Source: Armillaria gallica
Lineage: Eukaryota; Basidiomycota; Agaricomycetes; Agaricales; Physalacriaceae
Length of the DNA: 64,000 nt
Reading direction: 5' to 3'
Assembly: GCA_037576215.1 (NCBI GenBank)
Contig: JBANDB010000014.1
Coordinates: forward strand, 1,922,001-1,986,000
Part shown: one piece after another, positions 34,663 through 45,193 of the stretch
Layout: each line of letters begins with the position of its first letter
Position numbering within the stretch: the first letter of the stretch is position 1
Notes under the pieces: model-generated
Told to the model about the DNA's origin: nothing
The model's database searches: none
The model's input: the letters and a program-made list of their open reading frames with translations, nothing else
Made by a program: the position numbers and the translations under genes

Positions 34663-34683
34663 CGGACTCGGACTCGGACTCGG
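34663..34683. promoter_or_regulatory. CGG-N3-CGG direct repeats before RTA1-like copy a
   Basis: Four CGG triplets separated by ACT, 99 bp upstream of the exporter ATG, preceded by degenerate TCGGAT/TCGAGT hexamers. The regular spacing fits direct-repeat Zn2Cys6 sites; a simple hexanucleotide microsatellite is the alternative. Confidence 0.5.
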
Positions 34684-35057
34684 ATATGACGACATCGCTA
34701 GTTTTTCATCCATTTTGGTGCACTCGGAGGCAAAAACGCTGCGTTTCGCTGTGAATTTGATTTTCGTGTTGAAAGCAAAAAGACAAGAGGACAGCACTGT
34801 TATTGTCGTGGGAACATTTGCCTCTTCAAGTTACGGCAAAGTTACGGTCCACAGAACTACAGAAGCAGGCCAAGATGCACAGATATAGAAGACCTGTCTC
34901 GAAGCATCTGGAGGATTTCCTCACCGATTGAGTAGCTATTCAGGTCTCTCATAGACATGAAAACGATACATACTTGTTCAGGGACTGAGTACTGAGAGAC
35001 GAAGTACTTAGTACTTATCCAACCGAAATGGGAACTTTGCCCAGCTTCGCCAAGGCT

Positions 35058-35071
35058 ACGGGCCGGACTTC
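35058..35071 (+). promoter_or_regulatory. ACGGGCCGGACTTC promoter element, copy 3
   Basis: It ends 89 bp before the ATG of regulator copy 3 at 35161, the same distance as copy 1. Confidence 0.6.
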
Positions 35072-35160
35072 CGTGTTAAGGCGGTGCTTAGTAACCCGGT
35101 ACAATTTGAAGGAGTCGCTATACAACACTTTTCGACTCACATACTGATACAGCATTTCCT

Positions 35161-36433
35161 ATGCCACCAATTCGCCCCCACAATAAGACACGAACTGGAT
35201 GCAAAACATGCAAACAACGCAAAGTTAAGGTGAGTGCTCCACCAGCCCTGGTTGAGTTGATGTTTAAATTGGACTTAGTGCGACGAAGAACTTCCCGTGT
35301 GCAAGAACTGTACAAGAAGAGGAGTAGACTGTATCTGGATCAACGATACTCCGCAACTTGAACATGATTCAGCAGCGCCAGGGGTATCTACCCAGACTGC
35401 ATCAAGTTCATATGAAAATCCCCCTTCCACAATATCGAGGTGTACTGGCGAAATCTCATTTAATATGCTGGATCTCCAACTGCTGCACCACTATGTTACC
35501 GCTACTTCGTGCTCCCTTTCTTCTGATCCCGCCACGGCAAGCGTATGGAGGAATACCGTCCCCAGACTCGCGTTTGACGTCAGAAACCAATGTCTCCTCC
35601 ACGCTATCCTCGCGCTGTCGGCGCTCCATGCTCACCATGATGACCCCACTGCAAGCCAGTACGCCATAGCCGCGAGCGCCCACCATTTGCAGGCGAAAAC
35701 GGGGGTGCATAAGGCAGACGTGGATGCGAAGGCGGATATCGATGCCGTCTTTATCACCTTGGCTCTCGTTGCGCTTTATGAATTCGCTACGTCATCCACA
35801 GTCACCTCGTACTCGAGCGACCGGCAAATCACGTTTCGTGCTATCCCTCCCAAGGTTGCGAAAAACTGGACGCGGCTTCGGGGTGGCGTTCTGCGTCCGC
35901 TGTTCGTCACCCTGGCGCCAACAATCGAATCTACACCCCTTGAAGGGCAATTCCCATCATCACTGTCGACTCTTTTGAGCACGATGCACTCACCACCGGA
36001 GATTGAGGAGCTGTACGACGTATCGGTGTACGCGGCATATGAAGATTCGATCCACTTCTTAGAGATATCATGGAAAGTGTCATTCGAGAAAGGCTACTGT
36101 ATGCGTGCGTCATGCCTGTGGTGGTCAAAGGTATCAAATACGTTCATTCGCCTATTGATGGAGCGGAGACCGCGAGCACTCATTATCTTGGCGCATTACT
36201 GCGTTATGATGAAGCGGGTGGCGATGGATGGCCCGTGGTGGGCGAGAAAGCAGTGGGGCAATGAGGCAGCAAGGATTCTGACTTCGCTTGATGCTCGATG
36301 GACGCCCTGGATAGGATGGCTTTCGAATCAGTTGGACGCGCCATGTGAGAACCAAACATTTGACATCACGGGTACGGATTTCATGAATTGGTTGAGCGAG
36401 ACGGGGTCATTAGAGCAGGAGGGTATCATATGA
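35161..36433 (+). CDS. UPC2-like Zn2Cys6 transcription factor, copy 3
   Basis: Two exons (35161-35229, 35279-36433), 407 aa. The zinc cluster CKTCKQRKVKC-x5-CKNCTRRGVDC is complete with the same intron position as its paralogues. The body keeps LLHHYVTATS, VWRNTVPRLAFD, CLLHAILALSALHAHH, ALIILAHYCVMMKR and GPWWARKQWGNEAARIL. It is clearly more diverged from copies 1 and 2 than these are from each other, so it is an older duplicate. It is divergent to exporter copy a and convergent with exporter copy b (118 bp between stops). A repeat of its last bases and 3' flank occurs at 41129, next to exporter copy c. Confidence 0.9.
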
Positions 36434-36551
36434 CGCCTAGAATATATCTTAGTCTGTAATATATCACTGATAAATACAACTTTTCTATAACTAGCAGCCG
36501 TGCAATGTCCAAATCTAATAAGTATTTTAACCCCTCCTGCATAACTGTAGA

Positions 36552-37701
36552 TTAACGACCACTTCGTAAGTCAGAATAGGGATGCAAAGAAACTGTGTTC
36601 GCATGGTCTTCGCCAAGCATGCTGCGTTCTTCGCGTTCCCCCATGGCGTACTGCTCGTGGTCTCTTATATATGAACTCGGGTGGAAGATATTGAAAAGAA
36701 TGATAACTTGAGCCATAAGAAGCCCATCAAACATATAAATCCACTGCTACTGTGTCAGAGCCATTTTTCAGAGGAGCGATCAGTGAACAATTCACCTTTT
36801 CAGTTCGTATGAAATACCCATCATTTCCTTGTGCGAACTCTATGACTCGGAATACCGATCGCACCAGGATCATGTTGCTCGCACCATAGAGCATAAACAT
36901 GAACCTTCTCCAGTTCGTTTGTTCCGTTATAGTGGGGACCATTCGCATACGATAATGGAACACGCCAGCGACGAAGACGAAGCCCCCAAACCATATTATT
37001 TGGGCGACCAATCCGACGATGATAACGACCTGACCAATCTTCATCATGTTGTCATCATTGGCGTTTGCCATGATGCCTCCACCTGTGTAGCGTCAACATT
37101 AGTTCTCCGGGAGAGTAAAGTTGGCTGACCTCCAGATTGTAAAAGAAAGCTTATGACGTCGCCAAGGACGAAAAACTTGGTGAGCCAATTAATACGTATG
37201 AGAGAGAAGCGTTCGGCATGAAGCATGCGAATTATTCTCCCTAATACGACGTATATAGCGGCGGCCTTGTAGAAGTCAATATCAGATTTAGTTTTGGAAC
37301 TATGCTCGGAGAGACTCACAAATAGAGCGGGAGCCACCAATAGGAGAAGCGTTTGCATAACGTACGGACCAAGAGACTTAGGGTTGCTGTGTGACAGAAG
37401 TCGACCGATGTATCCAATACCTTCCACTGTGAACATGGTTAGCAGCATTAAAAGGTTTCAGCGAGCTGGACAACTCAACTGAGTCCACCAACAACCATGG
37501 CAGAAAAATACCAGGATCGAGTCTTAATTATCCTCCAAGCTTGGATGATAGAAGACAGAAAGAATATGACGGCAAATATCACAGCGGCGACGGCGCTGGG
37601 TGTGTAGCTGTAGTAAAAGGGCTCTTCATGAGTAGCGTGCAAATATGACGAAAAGAAGTACTATACTGATAAAGTTCGAAAGTGTTATCAGAGTCGCTCA
37701 T
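36552..37701 (-). CDS. RTA1-like lipid-translocating exporter, copy b
   Basis: Six minus-strand exons (37701-37667, 37607-37480, 37426-37320, 37265-37130, 37082-36796, 36743-36552) sum to 885 bp, 294 aa. The four middle exons have exactly the lengths of copy a (128, 107, 136, 287), showing common origin. Family features: YTPSAVAAVIFAVIFFLSSI, EGIGYIGRLLSHSN, LLLLVAPALF-AAAIYVVLGR, NWLTKFFVLGDVISFLLQSG, VFRVIEFAQGNDGYFIR and IYMFDGLLMAQVIILFNIFH. Seven predicted spans with a polar C-terminal tail (MGEREERSMLGEDHANTV). It is convergent with regulator copy 3. CGGACTCGGACTCG lies 108 bp upstream of its ATG. Intact; the cargo is unknown. Confidence 0.9.
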
Positions 37702-37808
37702 AGCTCAAAGAATAAGGAGGAATAGTACTTGAAGGAGAGGAGAGAAAATATGATAGAGGCGCACAGAATCCATCCATTGATATAGCGCCGCGCACTCGAA
37801 CTCGTATT

Positions 37809-37822
37809 CGGACTCGGACTCG
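37809..37822. promoter_or_regulatory. CGG-N3-CGG repeats before RTA1-like copy b
   Basis: CGGACTCGGACTCG, two full hexamers and a partial third, 108 bp upstream of the exporter ATG; the same position as in copies a and c. Confidence 0.45.
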
Positions 37823-38857
37823 CATTTCTTTGGCTTCTTCACTCGAACATAGCCCAGTGTCAGGGACAATGTATTTGTTGGCTGTGATCTTGATATAATA
37901 TACGTGACTCACCGGACGGAGAAAGGGAGTTTTAGTTTTTGCGAAATTAGCTGCGGTATAGTCTCGTTAACTTCCTGTGTGGAGATCGGAAATATATAGC
38001 TTGCCACCTAATGAGTTGTCAAGCTGTCAGCCTGTAAAAATATGATTAACGCTTTGACCGAATCTTGAAGTGGCTGTGTTCCTCCAGCCTGCCCTAAGCT
38101 CTTCACTCGCAACCTCATGCGGCACGTCCAGCTTGCCTATATCTCCAAGTACTGTCCGGGTTCAATCCTGTGCGGAAGAAGGACCGGAGATGTTGGATTA
38201 CCAAATTTGGAATTATCTCAAGTTCTCTATTTGCTCTCGGACAACATTTTCCGTACTGTCATCAATATTTCGCGTTCATTGATTCACGGCCGCTCACATG
38301 TTCATTCTTTCGATTCTGTGATGGGTGATGGCGTGTACTTAGTATCAGGTGTCTACCTTCGTATGGTCCTTACATCTTATGTCTTCTTCCTATTCGTCTA
38401 CTCCGATGGAATGTCAGACCGTAGACCACAGCACACAGCCATCCTCTCGCCGTCACGAAAGGCGGCTTAAGCCGTAACGTTATGGGCAAAGATCTTGTAA
38501 TATCTCCGGTTTCTCTCCCCGATTCGTGCTAGCAGCTTGAAGTGTACCAACGAAGAAGAATATATTTTTAATACTGTATCGGAGATCACTTCGCTCTGCA
38601 ATGATGTCCGGACTCCGTTCTTGCGACGAATCTTCTTGACTGTCAGGCCGATGTCTTGTTTGCCGAATGGATGGTCCTGGGGCTAGCCATCTGGTAGTCC
38701 ATTCGCTCTACAAGAGACTTGTTGATTTACGACTTTACAGCCGTCCTATTCCATACCGGTAAAAGTTTGCATTGTCCTGGTCAATCTCATTGAAAATTTC
38801 CCGACAGGTCTTGAGGGAATTCACCTCGGAAGGACTGCCACTCAGTTTGATCCCTTC
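37823..38857. other. Intergenic between RTA1-like copy b and the HET gene
   Basis: No convincing gene; scattered short frames around 38117-38470. The first 300 bp are shared with the region upstream of RTA1-like copy c. Confidence 0.45.
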
Positions 38858-40898
38858 ATGATGGGCACGCCGCTGAGCACGGAAAACAGCGGCACCGAGC
38901 ATACCGTAAAGTCTCGTGATGCGGCAACGGATTGCATTGCAGCACATCATAACAAACCATCATTCTCAATGCATAGCGACGGCGTGGAAAATTTGTCGCA
39001 ATCTACCTCGGATAGCTTTTTTGAAGACGAAGGGACTAGCTCACCAACGTTGAGTAAAGATGGGGGTCGTTTTGACTTTGACGAAAACCTGCCGAAGAGA
39101 GTAAGCAAACGCAAAGGCGAGTTAAAGGAGTCACTAAAGGGTAGTTCTACAGGGAAAGGATGTTGAATCCCGTTATGAAAATCTTCCCGAGGTCACACTA
39201 TCCGCATTTGACGAGACAGGCAGAAAGGAAGATGACATCAAGGTTATCAAGCAACGTCGATTTACTGGCAGGAAGCCCGTCATCTCATCGCATTGTGCAA
39301 ATCAAAGTTGCTCTGAACTCACCATCGATGATGTCCTAGGGCAGCTTAATGTCATCCTTGGGACGACATACCCTCTGAATGATGCGATGGTCTCCTTGTT
39401 GAAATCACTCATGGACAAACACCCAGACTTTGGGACGGTATTCGCATACGTACGGCCATTGTGGTATGACGACCTGTCATCGATTGAAGAGGAGCTGCAC
39501 GACCGGGAGGAGGAAGATCGGAGAATGCGAGAGAAAGCATTGGAGGGCGACATCATCAAGGACAACGAGGTCCGGCCTCGTCGAGTGTTCGATCTGTACA
39601 GCTATCGTGCCGTGCCGTGGTGGGTGGCTGCTATGCTGATAGGACTTCCTCGCGCAGTGTCACACGCATGGATGGACACGAAGGATAGAGAATCGGTCTG
39701 GACACACATCAATGGAAAACAGTGGCCAGTTATTCTTCCCTCGGGTATCGACCCACGCCTACTTCGCAATGAGTGGCTCAATGAAGGGTGTCAATACGTC
39801 TGGGTAGATGTGTTCTGCCTCCGACAAGAGGGAGGTCTGAGAGAGGACCTGCGCGTCGAGGAATGGAAGCTGGACGTACCCATGATTGGGTTCGTGTATG
39901 GGGCACCAGCGAGACTAGTCTGGAATGCTGGTCCCATCATCTGCTATTTGAGTGGTTTGGGGCGGCCGCTGAGTAGCAATGTCGACATGACAAGCGACAG
40001 GAGCTGGTTTCGGCGGGCATGGACACTTCAGGAAACAAGTACAGACTGCGTTATTGCAGGACTGACTGATGAAGAGACTACAGAACAGCTTGAGTATCTG
40101 CAAGCCGATATTCAGAATGCCGTGCCGCCTCTCGCTGGACTCTCGGTTTTCACCACCATCCCCTCTTCACTTGTGATGCGAGTGCTTTCTGATATGCAAA
40201 AGCGCGCATCGAGCTATCCAATTGATCGTATTGCCGGACTCGCCTATATATTTCAGGGTTCCCAAGTCCCGGCATACTATAAATCATACACGGAGGAGGA
40301 AGCCTGGTTGAAACTTTGGAGAGTGTCGAGCTTGGAGTGCCGTGCTCAGATATTCTTCTTTTTTCCTCAGCCCGGACGCGGTGAGCAGAAATGGTGTCCT
40401 ACTTGGGAGCAGGTCTTGTCTGAGGAACTTCCGGTTGTGGAATGTGATCCTACCGAGAAGTGGTACGGCCGCGTTTACTATGAAGAGGAGGGCCCCGGCC
40501 GCCCTTTCGCCTTCAGGGGCCACTGCATCAAAGATGGCCATGTGTGTGGATTAGCCAAGGAGGACCCTTCAGTGCGTGTGAGAAGTGGAGAGCTCTGAAT
40601 CACCGACGGCTCAGGGACAACACATACATTCCGCATTTCTGCAAACCACCAATACCCTATACCCGAGGATTCGTATGAGCTATGGGGTACCTCTGGCCAA
40701 GGGTCGACTTGGACTTCGTTCCGGGAACCCAGAGCTCTCCTGAAGTACTGGGTACTTGGGTACCGCCAAGGGACCAAGTTCGAGAAGTTTTCGATATTTC
40801 AGATAACTGAAGAAGATGAAAGGCAACGTCTGATAAAATCGGGACTGGTGGAGGGTATGAACACTGAAGGCGAGCGACTTCGAACTGACCTCTGTTGA
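38858..40898 (+). pseudogene. HET-domain (heterokaryon incompatibility-like) protein with internal TGA
   Basis: Two exons (38858-39100, 39153-40898). The frame encodes a disordered N-terminus, then the Agaricomycete HET-domain core: RAVPWWVAAMLIGLPRAVSH, NGKQWPVILPSGIDPRLLRN, EGCQYVWVDVFCLRQEGG, WFRRAWTLQE, YPIDRIAGLAYIF, CPTWEQ. HET proteins trigger cell death on non-self fusion in filamentous fungi. A TGA at 40596-40598 ends a 562-aa product, but the same frame stays open for exactly 100 more codons (40599-40898). These read as the family's C-terminus: HTFRISANHQYPIPEDSYEL, KYWVLGYRQGTKFEKFSIF, then TGA. The stop is thus a point nonsense change in an otherwise intact gene, with no shift. 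It could be a null or shortened allele, or a readthrough site. Confidence 0.85.
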
Positions 40899-41128
40899 TG
40901 TATACTGCCGTCGTAATGGTCTTGTTACAACTGTATTTTTTGCCTACTTAGATTTAATGTGCTTAGTCACTCCTGAACGAAAACCTCGTGCATGAGGAAT
41001 CTGAAAAAGAAACGGCGCTGTTCTCCCGATATCCTGCGAGGTGACTTCTCGTCTTTGTGGAATATCTCCAGTCGCGCTCTCTTAATTTGCAGGTAAGAAT
41101 TTCTGGCTGACGTGGAGTTGTGGGGGTA
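40899..41128. other. Intergenic, no gene seen
   Basis: Between the HET gene and the duplication boundary near 41129; no coding frame was recognised. Confidence 0.5.
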
Positions 41129-41266
41129 TAAGAACATTATATGACGCCTAGAATAAATATCTTAGGCTGTAATACATCATAAATATAATAAGTCTTCTAT
41201 GAATAGTAGCCGTTCAATGTCCAAGTCTAATAGATGTAGTCCCATTCCATAACTATAGATTAAAGA

Positions 41267-42420
41267 TTAAAGACCTCTTCGTGGGTCAGAATAGGGATGC
41301 GGCGCGACTGTGGTCGCGTGCTCTTCGTCATGTACACGGGTGGCCTTTTCTTCGCGCTCTCCCATCGTATACTGCTCATCAACTCGTAGGTAGGAACTCG
41401 GATGGAAGATATTGAAAAGAGTGATAACTCCAGCCATAAGAACTGAATCGAAAACGTATATCCACTACAACCGCGTCAGATCCATTTTCTACAAGAGTAA
41501 TCAACGAAGAACTTACAACTTCGCTCCGCATGAAATATCCATCATTCCCTTGTGCGAACTCTATGACCCGGAATATCGATCGCACCAGGATCAGGGTACT
41601 TGCGGCATAGAGAACATGCATGAGCCTTCTCCAATTCGTCCTTTCTGTCACGGTAGGGACCACCCGCATACGATAATGGAACACGCCAGCCACGAAGATG
41701 AAGCCTCCAAACCACAATATTTGGACGAGCAGTCCAATAACGATGACATACTGACCGGTCTTCATCGAGTTGTGACCATTACTGCTTGCCATAATGCCTC
41801 CACCTGTGTAGCGTCAGCATTAGTCCTCCACGAGAGTAAAGTTAACTGACCCCCAGATTGTAAAAGAAAGCTTATGACGTCGCCAAGGACGAAGAACTTG
41901 GTGAGCCAATTAATACGTATGAGAGAGAAGCGTTCGGCATGGAGCATGCGTATTATTCGCCCTAATACGACGTATATAGCTGCGGCCTTGTAGAAGTCAA
42001 TATCAGATTTGGGTTTGAAACTGCACTCCGAGGAGGGACTCACAAATAGAGCGGGAGCCACTAATAGGAGAAGCGTCTGCATAATATACGGACCAAGAGT
42101 TTTGGGATTGCTGTGCGACATAATGCGGCCGATATATCCAATACCTTCCACTAGTAGGACAGTAGTTAGCAACGTTGAAACTTAGGAGATTCAATGAATA
42201 GGTCAACTCAACTGAGTCCACCGATGATCATGGCAGAAAAATACCAGGACCGCGTCTTGACTGTCCTCCAAGCCTGAAATAAAGTAGATAGGAAAAATAT
42301 GACGGCAAATATCGCAGCAGCGATAATACTGGGCGTGTAACTGTGGAGGGAAGTCTTCGTAAGTGGCGTACAATGATGATGAAAAGAAGTACCATACCGA
42401 TAGAGTTCATAGTCGCTCAT
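41267..42420 (-). CDS. RTA1-like lipid-translocating exporter, copy c
   Basis: Six minus-strand exons (42420-42398, 42340-42213, 42150-42044, 41986-41851, 41803-41517, 41464-41267) sum to 879 bp, 292 aa. The middle exon lengths are identical to those of copies a and b. It is much closer in sequence to copy b than to a (LLLVAPALF-AAAIYVVLGR, NWLTKFFVLGDVISFLLQSG, VFRVIEFAQGNDGYFMR), as expected from the local segmental duplication. C-terminus IYVFDSVLMAGVITLFNIFH and a charged tail. Four CGG-N3-CGG repeats lie 97 bp before its ATG. Unlike copies a and b, it has no complete regulator gene next to it. Intact. Confidence 0.9.
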
Positions 42421-42516
42421 AGTGTAGAAAAGTTCTAGGATTAGAAGGCGGGGTAGAGAAAATATGGTAGAGGTGCATTGAACACGCCCATTGATATAAC
42501 GACGCGCACTCGCACT

Positions 42517-42543
42517 CGGATTCGGATTCGGATTCGGACTCGG
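42517..42543. promoter_or_regulatory. CGG-N3-CGG repeats before RTA1-like copy c
   Basis: Five CGG triplets spaced by ATT or ACT, 97 bp upstream of the exporter ATG. The spacer bases have changed while CGG is kept, which hints at selection on the triplets. Confidence 0.5.
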
Positions 42544-43698
42544 ATGTCTTATCACTTGTACATAGCCCCCTGCACCCCTACACCATTATATTCGCGCTGA
42601 AGACATAGGCGCGAGTATATGGAATAGCCTCTTGGAATATGCGTAACGGAAGAGGACAAGCACGGTTCTTGCGGAATTCGCCCCCCAAGTAAGAGTGGAC
42701 CTGAATACAGCCTTTGCTATAATGTCAACTGCGGCATAGTCTCGTTACCATCACGCATTTGGCGCTATGGATAAACATCTTGGGATATAGAAGGAGCTGG
42801 CACAAGACTTGTTGTGGTACTCGCTCGAGTTACTGAGGTTCCGCCGAACCATGTGGCTGTGTTCCAGCAGCCTGCCTGCCTGCCTGCCCTAAGGTGATCG
42901 ATGGTCTAGGTTCAATTGACATTGTTAATCATCATCTTATTTATTTATACACGACAGTGTCAGCGACGTCGTGTCGTACAGTACTGATACTGGCTAGTAT
43001 ATCTACATACTAATACATCCCAACACAATCAAGATCTCGCGTTCGTTAGTCACATTCACGCAGCTACATCCTCTGTACGTCCGACTGAAATTTTTCCGGC
43101 TTTGTAACATGCCTCGGCAGGGAAGGCGCGTCTTTGATATCACTATGTTCTTCTGCGTCTCGTCCGAGTTACATTTTATGTCAAGACATAGCACCAATTA
43201 CGTCTATCCTCTTATTGTCATAAAACACTACTCAAGTCGTGGCGTCAATTTCCAACATCTCCCCCAAGTTCTCGCCAGCAATGTACCGGGGGGGGGATGC
43301 TGCGTGTTATTCTACAATATTTGTGTCGCCTCCGGAAGCTCACCGCAAAGTAGAATGGCACATGCAACGAGTAGTGGTATAGTCCTAGTCCTGTGCCTTC
43401 GCGTTTTTGCTCATAACAAAGCGCATTGCGGGTTAATACCAATATAGACCCTTATCAACAACCTCTCTCGAAGATTGTTTCACAGTAACTCTACTTTACC
43501 CGATCTACATTCTTGCGATGAAGCCTTTTTTGACCATCAGGCAGATGATGGCGTACATGCATAAGATGACCCATCGGGAGTACATCATGAAATGCGATAA
43601 CGACCAGGGCAGAGCCTATAAAGTAGCCTATTTGTTGCCGAGGGTACCAAGTACGGTCGTCGCTTATTGGTCTGCAGCCACGGTCCTATAGGGTGATA

Positions 43699-43942
43699 AT
43701 GAGGCGCCTTTCTTTGGTGTTACTTGCATGCTTGCGGCTCCTGTACTCGCACTCCCGTCGGTATTCGTTGTATGAAATTGTGTCGGAGCCTTTACGATCA
43801 CACAGCGCCCAATTCAATGGGCTTGAATCCCGGCTGCCGAGACCTCTGTCTGGATTGCTGTTACCCGGAGCTAGTCGAGGCTTTCAAAGACGCGACGACA
43901 TCTGTGGAGCCGGTAGTAGAGAACTTGACAGGCGTGTTGTAA
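43699..43942 (+). CDS. Possible small cysteine-rich protein (doubtful)
   Basis: The ATG at 43699 starts a hydrophobic leader (MRRLSLVLLACLRLLY). A second frame ending at 43942 has eight Cys in about 50 residues (CMKLCRSLY, GCRDLCLDCCYPELVEAF). A short intron or frame change would be needed to join them and none is clear. Secretion and family are unproven. Confidence 0.2.
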
Positions 43943-44418
43943 GATTGTGGAGAAGGTCCTCCAATAATAGCATACCTACCCTTATATACTGACTTTCATA
44001 CCCTCGTTACTTTTCGGCAATTGGGCAAACGTAAGGCCAGCATTTGAACATCCACCAAAACTGAATGATCAGACAAATTCCTGAGATCCACTTGGGCGTA
44101 ACTTTCTTCCCTACGCATACTATGCACTACGGTGAAGTATCTCGAGAATGATAGCGAGACGTATAGTTATGGGTGGCGTCCAAATGACATACAAACAACA
44201 TGGATGCGATGTTATACGTATACATCAACTAGGGGTAATTGGAGCGGGTGTATATGAAGCAGGTACTACGAGTGTCATGGGCCACATGTAAATACCTGAA
44301 CGGGGGAAATGAGCGGAAATGAAGGGACAGGCATAAAATACTTTGTAAGAGTAGCTGAAAATTGGTATAAGGTCAATAGAATGTGTCCAACCAGAAAAAT
44401 GTCAGTCCTCGCGGCTCT

Positions 44419-45193
44419 CTAAACAGTCACCAATCCAAGGATGGCGCCAATTGCACCCAAGCCAAATCCAACGGAGGTCTTCAGAGTGGATGCAGCATTG
44501 CCCGAAGCAGAAGCAGAAGCGGAGGAGGAAGCCGCAGAGGCAGAGGCAGCAGCGAGGGAACCGGTGGCGCTTTCGACAGCGGCAGAAGTGGATGGGTAAG
44601 CAGCTCCTAGAGCCTTGATTTCGAATGGCTCCGACGCAGCGTACACCTATCAATACCCGTTAGACTCGTTTCGGACGACAAATGTAAACAATTAGACTCA
44701 CTTGACTGCTGTTAAGAGGGTTCGCAAGCTGGAGAATGTACCCAGTAGCTGCAGGCATGCTAACTTGCTGTTGCGTCAGGACCTTGGAGCAATCATAGTT
44801 CGGCTCGATAGCGACACTAGGAATGGCGGTGAGGCAGGAAGGTCTCCAATGAGGGTGAGATACCTACATGGCCAGCGCAGAAGCGAGAACGCTGGTGTCC
44901 GGGTTCGTAATCCTAGATAGCCAGTCAAACCCCGCCATGTCGAACGATACTGAGCAACCTGACTCACAGGATAGTGAACTCAGAATACGGGGAGTCATTG
45001 CAGGACCATGCGATAACGTTTGTCGACTGTGCAACTGGATAAAGGAAGGGGATCAGAAAAGGCGACAGAGAAGAAAAACCGCCAACTTACCCCACCAGAT
45101 GTCAGAACTGGGCGAGGTGACCTTCAGATCCGCAAATACAGCTCCGAAGAGAGCAGAAGCTGTAGCAAGGACGGTGAAAAGACGAGATGCCAT
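44419..45193 (-). CDS. Kre9/Knh1-type GPI-anchored cell-wall protein
   Basis: Five minus-strand exons (45193-45091, 45034-44968, 44912-44868, 44816-44702, 44646-44419) sum to 558 bp, 185 aa. A signal peptide (LFTVLATASALFGAVFA) precedes a Kre9/Knh1-like N-terminal Ig-type domain: LKVTSPSSDIWWVAQSTN, VIAWSCNDSPYSEFTIL, VAIEPNYDCSKVL, TGYILQLANPLNSSQVYAAS, EPFEIKALG. A Ser/Ala-rich linker and a C-terminal hydrophobic tail (VGFGLGAIGAILGLVTV) complete the GPI signal. Many Agaricomycete paralogues of this design exist. A role in beta-1,6-glucan or wall organisation is inferred from the family name only. Intact. Confidence 0.88.

Larger units (their letters stand above)
34565..35160. promoter_or_regulatory. 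Bidirectional promoter of RTA1-like copy a and regulator copy 3
   Basis: The 596 bp between two divergent ATGs contain no gene. Near the exporter side are four CGG triplets spaced by ACT (34663-34683); near the regulator side is ACGGGCCGGACTTC (35058-35071). Confidence 0.6.
36411..38100. repeat. Segmental duplication, copy 1 (regulator 3' end plus RTA1-like b)
   Basis: Matches 41129-42890: it begins in the last codons of regulator copy 3 (TCATATGACGCCTAG against TTATATGACGCCTAG), runs through the whole exporter gene and ends in a shared upstream stretch (TGGCTGTGTTCC near 38070 and 42850). Limits are approximate. Confidence 0.7.
41129..42890. repeat. Segmental duplication, copy 2 (regulator 3' flank plus RTA1-like c)
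   Basis: Counterpart of 36411-38100. The left edge carries the last few codons and 3' flank of a Zn2Cys6 regulator without the rest of that gene, so the breakpoint lies at the end of the regulator coding region. Confidence 0.7.
42421..44418. other. Two-kilobase region without a confident gene
   Basis: The first 470 bp duplicate the region upstream of exporter copy b, including the CGG repeats. The rest holds short frames only, with one possible small Cys-rich protein at 43699-43942. Confidence 0.45.

Noticed and set aside
38158..38180. GGGTTCAATCC, tRNA T-arm-like
   Set aside because: No matching acceptor stem, D-arm or anticodon stem could be placed around it.
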